From assembly GCF_001636055.1 (NCBI RefSeq), contig NZ_CP011789.1, positions 434,001-498,000 on the forward strand: 64,000 bases of DNA. The letters are read 5' to 3'. Within the stretch, counting starts at the first letter, position 1; the number at the start of each line of letters is the position of its first letter. The translations under genes and the position numbers were made by a program. This DNA comes from Pseudomonas putida (GTDB taxonomy: Bacteria; Pseudomonadota; Gammaproteobacteria; Pseudomonadales; Pseudomonadaceae). The notes under the pieces are model-generated. The model did not search any database. It was not told where the DNA came from and saw only the letters and a program-made list of their open reading frames with translations. Below, one piece after another: positions 1-8,536 of the stretch.

Positions 1-2
1 AG

Positions 3-101
3 AACCGTAGCGCCGAAGATGTCCAAGGCGTGCGCGAAGGCCTGGCCAACAGCCCCGACCCACTCGACAACCAACTCGCGGCGCAGATGCGTTCGCTCTG
101 A
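3..101 (+). CDS. 3' end of an unidentified gene (partial)
   Basis: The window opens inside a reading frame that runs 32 codons to a TGA at 99-101. The visible C-terminus is hydrophilic and ends in QMRSL. I do not recognise the family from this fragment. It lies 11 bases before the acetyltransferase gene at 113 and on the same strand, so the two are probably co-transcribed. Codon use fits the neighbouring genes. Confidence 0.55.
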   Translation, partial: NRSAEDVQGVREGLANSPDPLDNQLAAQMRSL

Positions 102-112
102 AGGAAACCACC

Positions 113-559
113 ATGTCCAACGTCACCTTGCGCCCGGTCACTCTCGAAGACCACGCCGCCTGGCTGCCCCTGTGGCAGGCCTACTTGCGCTTCTACCAGA
201 CCACCCTCGCCGACGAGGTCACGGCCAATACCTGGCAGCGCCTGCTCGACCCCAGCGAACCCACCCACTCGGCCCTTGCCTGGGTCGATGGCAAGGCGGT
301 GGGGATGGTCAACTACATCTATCATCGTTCCAACTGGAGCATCGAGAACTCCTGCTACCTGCAAGACCTCTACGTCGACGGCGAGCAGCGCGGCCTGGGT
401 ATCGGCCGCCAGCTGATCGAACACGTCTACGCCACCGCCAAGACCGCTGGCTGCATCAAGGTGCACTGGCTGACCCACGAGACCAACGCCACGGCCATCA
501 GTCTGTACGAGCAGGTCGCCGAGCGCCCGGGCTTCATTCAATTTCGCAAAGCACTGTAG
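113..559 (+). CDS. GNAT family N-acetyltransferase
   Basis: This 148-residue protein is a single GNAT (acetyl-CoA-dependent N-acetyltransferase) domain. The acetyl-CoA pyrophosphate-binding motif A is visible as QRGLGIG at about residues 92-98, preceded by the typical beta-strand 4 sequence YLQDLYVD. A later NATAISLYE segment matches the usual Asn/Tyr region of motif B. The AAGGAAACCACC leader just before the ATG supplies a ribosome site. The gene sits between an unidentified upstream gene and a second, unrelated acetyltransferase 7 bases downstream, which suggests one operon. The substrate cannot be told from sequence. Confidence 0.85.
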   Translation: MSNVTLRPVTLEDHAAWLPLWQAYLRFYQTTLADEVTANTWQRLLDPSEPTHSALAWVDGKAVGMVNYIYHRSNWSIENSCYLQDLYVDGEQRGLGIGRQLIEHVYATAKTAGCIKVHWLTHETNATAISLYEQVAERPGFIQFRKAL

Positions 560-566
560 GCCGACC

Positions 567-1232
567 ATGACCCTGAACTGGAAACCCGCTGCGACACCGG
601 ACGCCTCCCCCCTCGATGGCCGCTTCATCCGCCTGGAGAAACTCGACCCGGCGCGCCATAGCGACGACCTGTGGGAAGTCCTGCAAGGCCCGGGATCGGA
701 CCCGGTGCTGTGGAACTACCTGCCCTACGGCCCGTTCGCCGAACGCGCCGACTTCGACTGCTGGCTGCAAGGCAACGCAGCGGGCCGCGATCCGCTGTTC
801 TATAGCGTCATCGACAAACACAACGGGCAGGTGCAGGGCATCCTCAGCTACATGTCGATCGTCCCCGAGCAGGGGCGCTTCGAGATCGGCCACATCGCCT
901 TTGGCGCGGCCATGCAGCGCACGCCCAAGGGTACCGAGGCGGTCTACCTGTTGAGCAAGCTCGGTTTCGAGCTGGGCAATCGACGCCTGGAGTGGAAATG
1001 CAACGATGCCAACGCCCGCTCCAAGCGCGCGGCGCTGCGCTTCGGTTTTGTCTTCGAAGGCGTGTTCCGCCAGCACATGGTGGTGAAGGACCAGAACCGC
1101 GACACCGCCTGGTATTCGATCACCGACGGGGAGTGGCCAGCAGTGGCGGCGGGGTTCGAGCGCTGGTTGAGCGTGGAGAACCAGCGGCCTGAAGGTCAGG
1201 TGAAAACCCTGGAAGCGTGTCGCCTGGCCTGA
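567..1232 (+). CDS. GNAT family acetyltransferase, RimJ/RimL type
   Basis: The 221-residue product looks like the Acetyltransf_3 (RimJ/RimL-like) branch of GNAT enzymes. Typical features are the N-terminal LDGRFIRLEKLDP strand, a central IGHIAFGAAMQRTPKGTEAV acetyl-CoA-binding segment at about residues 106-125, and the family signature NDANARSKRAALRFGFVFEG near residues 145-164. Many members of this branch are misnamed as ribosomal-protein acetylases, so the substrate is left open. It follows the first acetyltransferase by 7 bases, presumably in the same transcript. A REP-type hairpin follows its stop codon. Confidence 0.85.
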   Translation: MTLNWKPAATPDASPLDGRFIRLEKLDPARHSDDLWEVLQGPGSDPVLWNYLPYGPFAERADFDCWLQGNAAGRDPLFYSVIDKHNGQVQGILSYMSIVPEQGRFEIGHIAFGAAMQRTPKGTEAVYLLSKLGFELGNRRLEWKCNDANARSKRAALRFGFVFEGVFRQHMVVKDQNRDTAWYSITDGEWPAVAAGFERWLSVENQRPEGQVKTLEACRLA

Positions 1233-1235
1233 CGC

Positions 1236-1303
1236 AATCGCGGGGCAAGCCCGCTCCCACCGGTACCCCGCCAGTTTCAGAACCAGCGGGGTGCCCCGCG
1301 ATC
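1236..1303. repeat. REP/BIME-type palindromic pair
   Basis: ATCGCGGGGCA at 1237-1247 is repeated in inverted form as TGCCCCGCGAT at 1292-1302, each next to the GCAAGCCCGCTCCCAC-like core common in intergenic REP elements of the P. putida group. It lies between convergent genes, the usual place for such elements. Confidence 0.7.
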
Positions 1304-1321
1304 GGGCCTTGAACCCAACAT

Positions 1322-1346
1322 AAAAAAAGGGGAGCAACCGCTCCCC
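1322..1346 (-). terminator. Rho-independent terminator of the pyruvate carboxylase operon
   Basis: On the minus strand GGGGAGC, a GGTT loop and GCTCCCC form a 7-bp GC stem followed by seven T residues. It lies 35 bases after the stop codon of the biotin-carrying subunit gene. Confidence 0.85.
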
Positions 1347-1380
1347 ATGAGCTAAACCGCTTGTATTCGAAGGCTGTCGA

Positions 1381-3189
1381 TCAGCCTTCGATCTCGATCA
1401 GGATCTCGCCCGGGGTCACCCGGTCGCCCTTGGCTACGTGGATGGCAACGACCTTGCCGGCGATGGCCGCCTGCACCTCGGTCTCCATCTTCATGGCTTC
1501 GGTAATCAGCACTGCCTGCCCGGCCTTGACCACATCGCCCTCCTTGACCAGTACATCGACGATGTTGCCCGGCATGGTGGTGCTGACGTGACCCGGCGCG
1601 CTGGCCTGCTTGCGCTTGCTGCTGCCGCCGCCGACGAAATCGTTGAGCGGCTCGAACACCACTTCTTCCGGCATGCCGTCGATGGACAGGTAGAAGTGAC
1701 GCTTGCCTTCGGCCTTGACGCCCACGCCGGTGATGTCGACGCGGTAGGTCTCGCCGTGCACGTCGATGACGAACTCGGTCGGTACACCCTCACCGCCCAC
1801 GGAGGCTGCAGCACCGGCTTCCGGGATCGGCAGCAGGACTTCGGGCTTGAGGGTTCCGGCTTCACGCTCTTCGAGGAACTTGCGCCCGATGTCCGGGAAC
1901 ATGGCGAAGGTCAGCACGTCTTCCTCGCTGTGCGCCAGGCTGCCGATTTCGGCGCGCAGCTTGGCCATTTCCGGCTTGAGCAGGTCGGCCGGGCGCACAT
2001 CGATGACGTCTTCGCTGCCGATCGCCTGGCGGCGCAGCTTCTCGTCAACCACACCTGGCGCCTTGCCGTAGCCACCTTGCAGGTACAGCTTCACTTCGTT
2101 GGTGATGGTCTTGTAGCGCTCACCGGCCAGCACGTTGAAGAACGCCTGGGTGCCTACGATCTGCGAGGTCGGGGTGACCAGCGGCGGGAAGCCGAGGTCT
2201 TCGCGCACACGCGGGATCTCCGCCAGCACTTCGTTCATACGGTTGAGGGCGCCCTGCTCCTTGAGCTGGTTGGCCAGGTTGGAAATCATCCCGCCGGGTA
2301 CCTGGTTGACCTGCACGCGGGTATCCACGGCGGTGAACTCGCTCTCGAACTGGTGGTACTTCTTGCGCACGGCGTAGAAGTACAGGCCGATTTCCTGCAG
2401 CAGCTCCAGGTCCAGCCCGGTGTCGAACTCACTGCCCTTGAGCGCGGCAACCATCGACTCGGTGCCCGGGTGGCTGGTGCCCCAGGCGAAGCTGGAGATG
2501 GCGGTGTCGATATGGTCGGCGCCGTTCTCCACAGCCTTGAGCTGGCACATGGCGGCCAGGCCGGCGGTGTCATGGGAGTGGATGAACACCGGCAGCGACT
2601 GCTCGGCTTTCAGCGCCTTGACCAGCTCGCCGGTGGCGTACGGCGTCAACAGGCCGGCCATGTCCTTGATCGCGACCGAGTCGCAACCCATGGATTCCAT
2701 CTGCTTGGCCTGGTTCACGAAGGCCTCGATGGTGTGCACGGGGCTGGTGGTGTAGGCGATGGTGCCCTGGGCGTGCTTACCGGCGGCCTTCACCGCTTCG
2801 ATGGCCACGCGCAGGTTACGCACATCGTTCATGGCGTCGAAAATACGGAATACGTCGATACCATTGACTGCAGCCTTGGCCACGAAGGCCTTGACCACAT
2901 CATCGCTGTAATGACGGTAGCCCAGCAGGTTCTGACCGCGCAGCAGCATTTGCAGGCGCGTATTGGGCAGCGCGGCGCGCAGTTGGCGCAGGCGCTCCCA
3001 CGGATCTTCCTTGAGGAAGCGCACACAGGCATCGAAGGTCGCGCCGCCCCAGACTTCGAGCGACCAGTAGCCGACCTTGTCGAGCTTTTCGCAGATCGGC
3101 AGCATGTCTTCGGTGCGCATGCGGGTGGCCAGCAAGGACTGGTGGGCGTCGCGCAGGATTGTGTCGGTTACATGGATTTTCTTGGACAT
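1381..3189 (-). CDS. oadA: Pyruvate carboxylase subunit B (PycB), annotated in many genomes as oxaloacetate decarboxylase alpha subunit OadA
   Basis: The 602-residue protein combines an N-terminal HMGL-type carboxyltransferase domain (TDTILRDAHQSL at about residues 7-18), a conserved carboxylase domain and a C-terminal biotinyl domain. The biotin-accepting lysine is in EAMKMETE, at about residue 567. With the biotin carboxylase encoded just upstream it forms the two-subunit pyruvate carboxylase that makes oxaloacetate from pyruvate and bicarbonate. No genes for the membrane subunits of a sodium-pumping decarboxylase are nearby, which argues for the anaplerotic role. The ATG at 3189 is chosen because a GAGG site precedes it by 8 bases; an in-frame GTG at 3204 lies over the upstream stop codon. 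The intergenic gap is 11 bases. Confidence 0.92.
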   Translation of the reverse strand: MSKKIHVTDTILRDAHQSLLATRMRTEDMLPICEKLDKVGYWSLEVWGGATFDACVRFLKEDPWERLRQLRAALPNTRLQMLLRGQNLLGYRHYSDDVVKAFVAKAAVNGIDVFRIFDAMNDVRNLRVAIEAVKAAGKHAQGTIAYTTSPVHTIEAFVNQAKQMESMGCDSVAIKDMAGLLTPYATGELVKALKAEQSLPVFIHSHDTAGLAAMCQLKAVENGADHIDTAISSFAWGTSHPGTESMVAALKGSEFDTGLDLELLQEIGLYFYAVRKKYHQFESEFTAVDTRVQVNQVPGGMISNLANQLKEQGALNRMNEVLAEIPRVREDLGFPPLVTPTSQIVGTQAFFNVLAGERYKTITNEVKLYLQGGYGKAPGVVDEKLRRQAIGSEDVIDVRPADLLKPEMAKLRAEIGSLAHSEEDVLTFAMFPDIGRKFLEEREAGTLKPEVLLPIPEAGAAASVGGEGVPTEFVIDVHGETYRVDITGVGVKAEGKRHFYLSIDGMPEEVVFEPLNDFVGGGSSKRKQASAPGHVSTTMPGNIVDVLVKEGDVVKAGQAVLITEAMKMETEVQAAIAGKVVAIHVAKGDRVTPGEILIEIEG

Positions 3190-3200
3190 TGTTGAATTCC

Positions 3201-4616
3201 TCACAGGCCTGCGTGGGCGGCGATGGCGGCGGCGATGGCCAGGGCCAGCTCTTCGGGTTTGCGCTTGATCGAGTAGTTGGTCAGTTCCGGATGGCTTTCC
3301 ACGAAGCTGGTATTGAACTGGCCGCTACGGAATTCCGGGTTGCGCAGGATTTCCTGGTAATACGCGGCGGTGGTCTTGACCCCCTGCAGGCGCATGTCAT
3401 CCAGGGCTCGCAGTCCACGGTCCATGGCTTCTTCCCAGGTCAGCGCCCAGACCACCAGTTTCAGGCACATGGAGTCGTAGAACGGTGTAATGGTGTAGCC
3501 GGTATAGATTGCCGTGTCGGTACGTACGCCCGGGCCGCCGGGGGCGTAGTAACGGGTGATCTTGCCGAAGCTGGGCAGGAAATTGTTCTTCGGGTCTTCG
3601 GCGTTGATCCGGAACTGCAACGCGTAGCCGCGATGCTGGATGTCTTCCTGTTTGACCGACAGCGGCAGGCCCGAGGCGATGCGGATCTGCTCACGCACGA
3701 TATCGATGCCGGTGATTTCCTCGGTGATGGTGTGTTCCACCTGCACTCGGGTGTTCATCTCCATGAAGTACACCTCGCCATCGGCAAGCAGGAACTCCAC
3801 GGTACCGGCGTTCTCGTAGTTGACTGCCTTGGCGGCCCGTACGGCTAGGTCGCCGATGTAGGCGCGCTGTTCCGGCGTCAGCTGCGGGCTCGGGGCGATT
3901 TCGATGAGCTTCTGATTGCGGCGCTGGATCGAGCAGTCGCGCTCGAACAGATGCACCACGTTGCCGAAGCTGTCACCGAGAATCTGCGCCTCGATGTGTT
4001 TGGGATTGACGATGCATTTCTCGAGAAACACCTCGGCGGAACCGAACGCCTTGGTGGCTTCGGAAATCACCCGCGGGAAGTTCTGTTCCAGCTCTTCGCG
4101 GCTGTTGCAGCGGCGAATACCACGCCCGCCGCCACCGGAGGTGGCCTTGAGCATCACCGGATAACCGATGCGCTCGCCTTCGCTCAGGGCTTCGTGGATG
4201 TCGGCCACGTTGCCTTCGGTACCTGGGGTCACCGGGACACCGGCCTGGATCATCGTGCGGCGCGCTTCGGTCTTGTCGCCCATGCGACGGATGACCTCGG
4301 CGGCAGGGCCGATGAACTTGATGCCACGCTCGGCGCAGATTTCCGCAAGTTCGGCGTTTTCCGATAGAAAACCGTAGCCCGGATGCAAGGCGTCACAGCC
4401 GGTTTCCACAGCAAGGTTCACCAGCTTGCGCGGGTTCAGGTAACCGGCCAGAGGCTCGGCACCGATGCTGTAGGCCTCGTCGGCGCGCTTGACGTGCAAC
4501 GCGTGACGGTCGGCGTCGGAAAAGATCGCGACAGAGCGAATGCCCATCTCGGCGCAGGCACGCACGATCCGAACTGCGATTTCACCCCGGTTGGCGATCA
4601 GGATTTTTTTTATCAC
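3201..4616 (-). CDS. accC: Pyruvate carboxylase subunit A (PycA), biotin carboxylase
   Basis: The protein carries out the ATP-dependent carboxylation of biotin. It has the biotin carboxylase N-terminal domain (IKKILIANRGEIAVRI), an ATP-grasp core with the glycine-rich KATSGGGGRGIR loop, and the catalytic EMNTRVQVEH segment. With GTG at 4616 as start it is 471 residues, the usual length of the pseudomonad AccC-2/PycA proteins. The frame stays open another 99 codons upstream, but that part has no family resemblance, and GGAAGA precedes the GTG. It is the first gene of the operon, 11 bases before subunit B, and is a paralogue of the fatty-acid-synthesis AccC expected elsewhere in the genome. Confidence 0.9.
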   Translation of the reverse strand: MIKKILIANRGEIAVRIVRACAEMGIRSVAIFSDADRHALHVKRADEAYSIGAEPLAGYLNPRKLVNLAVETGCDALHPGYGFLSENAELAEICAERGIKFIGPAAEVIRRMGDKTEARRTMIQAGVPVTPGTEGNVADIHEALSEGERIGYPVMLKATSGGGGRGIRRCNSREELEQNFPRVISEATKAFGSAEVFLEKCIVNPKHIEAQILGDSFGNVVHLFERDCSIQRRNQKLIEIAPSPQLTPEQRAYIGDLAVRAAKAVNYENAGTVEFLLADGEVYFMEMNTRVQVEHTITEEITGIDIVREQIRIASGLPLSVKQEDIQHRGYALQFRINAEDPKNNFLPSFGKITRYYAPGGPGVRTDTAIYTGYTITPFYDSMCLKLVVWALTWEEAMDRGLRALDDMRLQGVKTTAAYYQEILRNPEFRSGQFNTSFVESHPELTNYSIKRKPEELALAIAAAIAAHAGL

Positions 4617-4805
4617 TGGAGTCTTCCCAAAGCCGTAGGAACAGACGATCCGGTTACACCGGTCGGCGCGTGACCAGACGTCGCTGGCCAGTCGCACCTT
4701 CAAACTAGCGCCACCGGTGAATAAACAAAAATCAATATTTGTTAGGGGCTGTATTAGCAAAAGCTTATAGTGGGGTAACAAGGTTTTGCCGGAGCCTGGG
4801 CATAA
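4617..4805. promoter_or_regulatory. Divergent promoter region between pycA and its LysR regulator
   Basis: This 189-base gap separates the divergent pyruvate carboxylase operon and the LysR-type gene. Its middle part is AT-rich (about 4720-4785), unlike the flanking genes, as expected for paired promoters. LysR regulators usually bind in such gaps and act on the divergent operon. I did not identify a convincing T-N11-A operator by eye. Confidence 0.5.
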
Positions 4806-5768
4806 ATGCGTAAGTCCTTGATGCGTATGACTTTGCGTCAGCTGCAGATCTTTAACGAAGTGTGTGATTTGCGCTCGTACAGCCGCGCGGCAGAAGAGAT
4901 GGCGCTTACGCAACCCGCCGTAAGTCTACAGATCCGCCAGCTCGAAGAGCTGGTCGGCCAGCCGCTGTTCGAGTACGTCGGCAAAAAGCTCTACCTGACC
5001 GAAGCCGCCGAGGCACTGCAACGTGCCAGCCGCGACATCTTCGGGCGCCTGGAAAACCTCGACATGCAGCTGTCGGACATGCAGGGCTCACTGCAGGGGC
5101 AATTGAAACTGGCGATCGAATCCAGTGCGAAGTACTTCGTGCCACACCTGTTCGCCGCCTTCAAGCAACGACACCCGGAGGTCAACCTCACCCTCACGGT
5201 GGTCAATCGCGCCCAGGCCATCCGACGCCTGTCCGACAACCGCGACGACCTGATCATCATGTCGATGGTGCCGCAGGACATGGGTCTGGAGTTCCTGCCG
5301 TTTCTCAACAACCCGATCATCGCGGTGGCGCCACCGGAACACCCGTTGTGCAAGCTCGACCGCTTGCGCCTGCAGGACCTGGAGCCTCATACCCTGCTCA
5401 TCCGCGAACAAGGCTCGGGCACGCGCAAAGCCTGCGAGGAGTACTTCAAGGACAAGCGCGTGCACTTCACCCAGACCCTGGAAGTGGCCTCGGCCGACGC
5501 CCAGCGCGAATGCGTGATCGCCGGTTTGGGCATCGCCCTGCTGACTCGCCATGCAGTGAACATGGAGCTGGCCACCGGGATGCTCAGGGAATTGCCCGTC
5601 GAGGAACTGCCACTGTACCGCAGCTGGTGCGTGGTGCAGTCCAAGGCCAAGCGGCAATCGCCGGTGGCCTTGGCATTTCTTGCGTTCATTCGTAGCGAAC
5701 GCGCGAAAATCAGCGGGCTTGTGGAGCGATTTTCTGGGAAGCTGCCGTCGCCACCTGCCATACCGTGA
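4806..5768 (+). CDS. LysR-type transcriptional regulator, PycR-like
   Basis: This 320-residue protein has an N-terminal winged helix-turn-helix (LRQLQIFNEVCDLRSYSRAA, then LTQPAVSLQIRQLEELVG) followed by a periplasmic-binding-protein-like effector domain. It is transcribed away from the pyruvate carboxylase genes, the same arrangement as pycR beside pycAB in P. aeruginosa, so control of that operon is the likely role. ATG codons at 4821 and 4827 are alternative starts; 4806 has a GGAG about 10 bases upstream. Its last 59 bases overlap the end of the convergent small gene. Confidence 0.88.
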   Translation: MRKSLMRMTLRQLQIFNEVCDLRSYSRAAEEMALTQPAVSLQIRQLEELVGQPLFEYVGKKLYLTEAAEALQRASRDIFGRLENLDMQLSDMQGSLQGQLKLAIESSAKYFVPHLFAAFKQRHPEVNLTLTVVNRAQAIRRLSDNRDDLIIMSMVPQDMGLEFLPFLNNPIIAVAPPEHPLCKLDRLRLQDLEPHTLLIREQGSGTRKACEEYFKDKRVHFTQTLEVASADAQRECVIAGLGIALLTRHAVNMELATGMLRELPVEELPLYRSWCVVQSKAKRQSPVALAFLAFIRSERAKISGLVERFSGKLPSPPAIP

Positions 5769-5928
5769 TGTCTTGCAGCTCAGGGTAGTCGGCGATATCA
5801 CGCAACAGTTGACGCTGGTCGCAGTAGCTTTCGATCGCACGTCGATATTCCATGCGACGTTGATCCTTCTCAGCCTGCTTGCGAGCCTTGGCGTTGGGTT
5901 GGTACGAACCGAAATGATCGTTTGCCAT
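5710..5928 (-). CDS. Small conserved hypothetical protein
   Basis: This 72-residue protein is hydrophilic and charged, with a basic helical N-terminal half (KARKQAEKDQRRMEYRRAIE) and no membrane segment or cysteine cluster. I do not recognise a named family, though a gene of this size is present at the equivalent place in P. putida as far as I recall. GGGAGACA lies 5 bases before the ATG, a good ribosome site that argues it is a real gene. Its 3' end overlaps the end of the LysR gene by 59 bases, tail to tail. Confidence 0.7.
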   Translation of the reverse strand: MANDHFGSYQPNAKARKQAEKDQRRMEYRRAIESYCDQRQLLRDIADYPELQDITVWQVATAASQKIAPQAR

Positions 5929-6028
5929 TGCCTGTCTCCCAGATCGGGTGCGGGAGTTTCAGGGTGGCCCCGAGGGTTTACGGTTTGGCTGAGAAATGGT
6001 GACAGAATCGTGAATTTTAATTGCCCGT

Positions 6029-6070
6029 ACCGGCCCTTTCGCGGGTAAACCCGCTCCCACAGCGGCCGGT
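6029..6070. repeat. REP element
   Basis: ACCGGCC at 6029-6035 pairs with GGCCGGT at 6064-6070 around a TTCGCGGGTAAACCCGC core. This is the typical P. putida-group REP palindrome. It lies between the ends of two minus-strand genes, just after the RpiR-type gene. Confidence 0.75.
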
Positions 6071-6085
6071 GCGGTGGCAGCGCGA

Positions 6086-6952
6086 TCAGTCGTCGGTAGC
6101 CTTGATCGACTTGGGCGACAAGCGCAGGCTGCGCAAGCTGCGCTTGACGCTCTTGAGGTGGTTGACCAGGCTCGGGCCACGGGCCATGGCCACGCCCATC
6201 GCCAGCACATCGATCACCACCAGGTGGGCAATGCGCGAAGTCAGCGGGGTGTAGATCTCGGTGTCTTCGTGCACATCAATCGCCAGGTTGACGGTTGACA
6301 GCTCCGCCAGCGGCGTCTGGCTCGGGCACAGGGTGATGAGATTGGCGCCGCTTTCACGCACCAGGTTGGCGGTGATCAGCAAGTCCTTCGAACGCCCCGA
6401 CTGCGAGATGCACACGGCGACATCACCCGGCTTGAGGGTCACCGCCGACATCGCCTGCATGTGCGGGTCGGAATAGGCTGCGGCGCTGAGCAGCAGGCGG
6501 AAGAATTTGTGCTGGGCATCGGCGGCGACCGCACCGGAAGCCCCGAAGCCATAGAACTCCACGCGCTGCGCCTGGGCCATGGCACTGACCGCCTGCTGCA
6601 GCGCCTGCGGGTCGAGGTGCTCGCGCACTTCCATCAGCGTGTGCAAGGTGGTGTCGAAAATCTTCAGGCTGTAGTCGGCGACCGAATCGTCTTCATGGAT
6701 GGCGAACTGGCCGAAGCTGGCGCCTGCCGCCAGACTTTGCGCCAGCTTGAGCTTGAGGTCCTGGAAGCCCGAACAGCCGATGGCGCGGCAGAAACGCACG
6801 ATGGTCGGCTCGCTGATACCAACACTGTGGGCAAGATCGGCCATCGAGCTGTGCATGACGGCAGCCGGATCGAGCAGCACGTGGTCGGCCACTTTCAGTT
6901 CCGATTTGCGCAGCAGGTGGCGCGATTGAGCGATATGTTGCAACAGATTCAC
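6086..6952 (-). CDS. RpiR/HexR-family transcriptional regulator
   Basis: The 288-residue protein has an N-terminal RpiR helix-turn-helix domain (MADLAHSVGISEPTIVRFCR at about residues 37-56) and a C-terminal SIS sugar-phosphate-binding domain (VEFYGFGASGAVAADAQHKF, then CISQSGRSKD). It resembles HexR, which represses glucose catabolism genes and is released by 2-keto-3-deoxy-6-phosphogluconate. In P. putida the gene called hexR lies elsewhere, next to zwf-pgl-eda, so this looks like a paralogue. It starts with GTG and is divergent from a zwf gene, with a perfect HexR-type palindrome between them. A regulator of this zwf copy and of itself is the likely role. Confidence 0.87.
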   Translation of the reverse strand: MNLLQHIAQSRHLLRKSELKVADHVLLDPAAVMHSSMADLAHSVGISEPTIVRFCRAIGCSGFQDLKLKLAQSLAAGASFGQFAIHEDDSVADYSLKIFDTTLHTLMEVREHLDPQALQQAVSAMAQAQRVEFYGFGASGAVAADAQHKFFRLLLSAAAYSDPHMQAMSAVTLKPGDVAVCISQSGRSKDLLITANLVRESGANLITLCPSQTPLAELSTVNLAIDVHEDTEIYTPLTSRIAHLVVIDVLAMGVAMARGPSLVNHLKSVKRSLRSLRLSPKSIKATDD

Positions 6953-6995
6953 AGGCTGGACTCGGTTATGATCGGCTGGCCGGGATGTAGCTATC

Positions 6996-7012
6996 TTGTA
7001 GTTATACTACAT
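6996..7012. promoter_or_regulatory. HexR/RpiR-type operator in the divergent regulator-zwf promoter
   Basis: TGTAGTTATACTACA at 6997-7011 is a perfect 6-bp inverted repeat around TAT. It matches the published HexR consensus TGTARTWWWAYTACA at every position. It lies 45 bases upstream of the regulator gene start and 45 bases upstream of the zwf start, so one site can serve both promoters. Confidence 0.8.
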
Positions 7013-7056
7013 GACCGGCTGACCGCCCAGCTAAACGAACGTGGGAGAGTGGTGGC

Positions 7057-8499
<1,443 letters not shown>

Positions 8500-8536
8500 C
8501 CATTTCCCGCCCCGGCACTTGCCGCCGGGGCGCAGG

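Noticed and set aside
1438..3195. A 585-codon open frame on plus, opposite the pyruvate carboxylase B gene
   Set aside because: It is the antisense shadow of a well-recognised gene, rich in His/Gly/Leu and without family features; GC-rich codon bias keeps the opposite frame open.
6086..6952. Naming the RpiR-type gene hexR
   Set aside because: As I recall HexR of P. putida, its sequence differs clearly and its gene lies beside zwf-pgl-eda. This looks like a paralogue, so no symbol is given.
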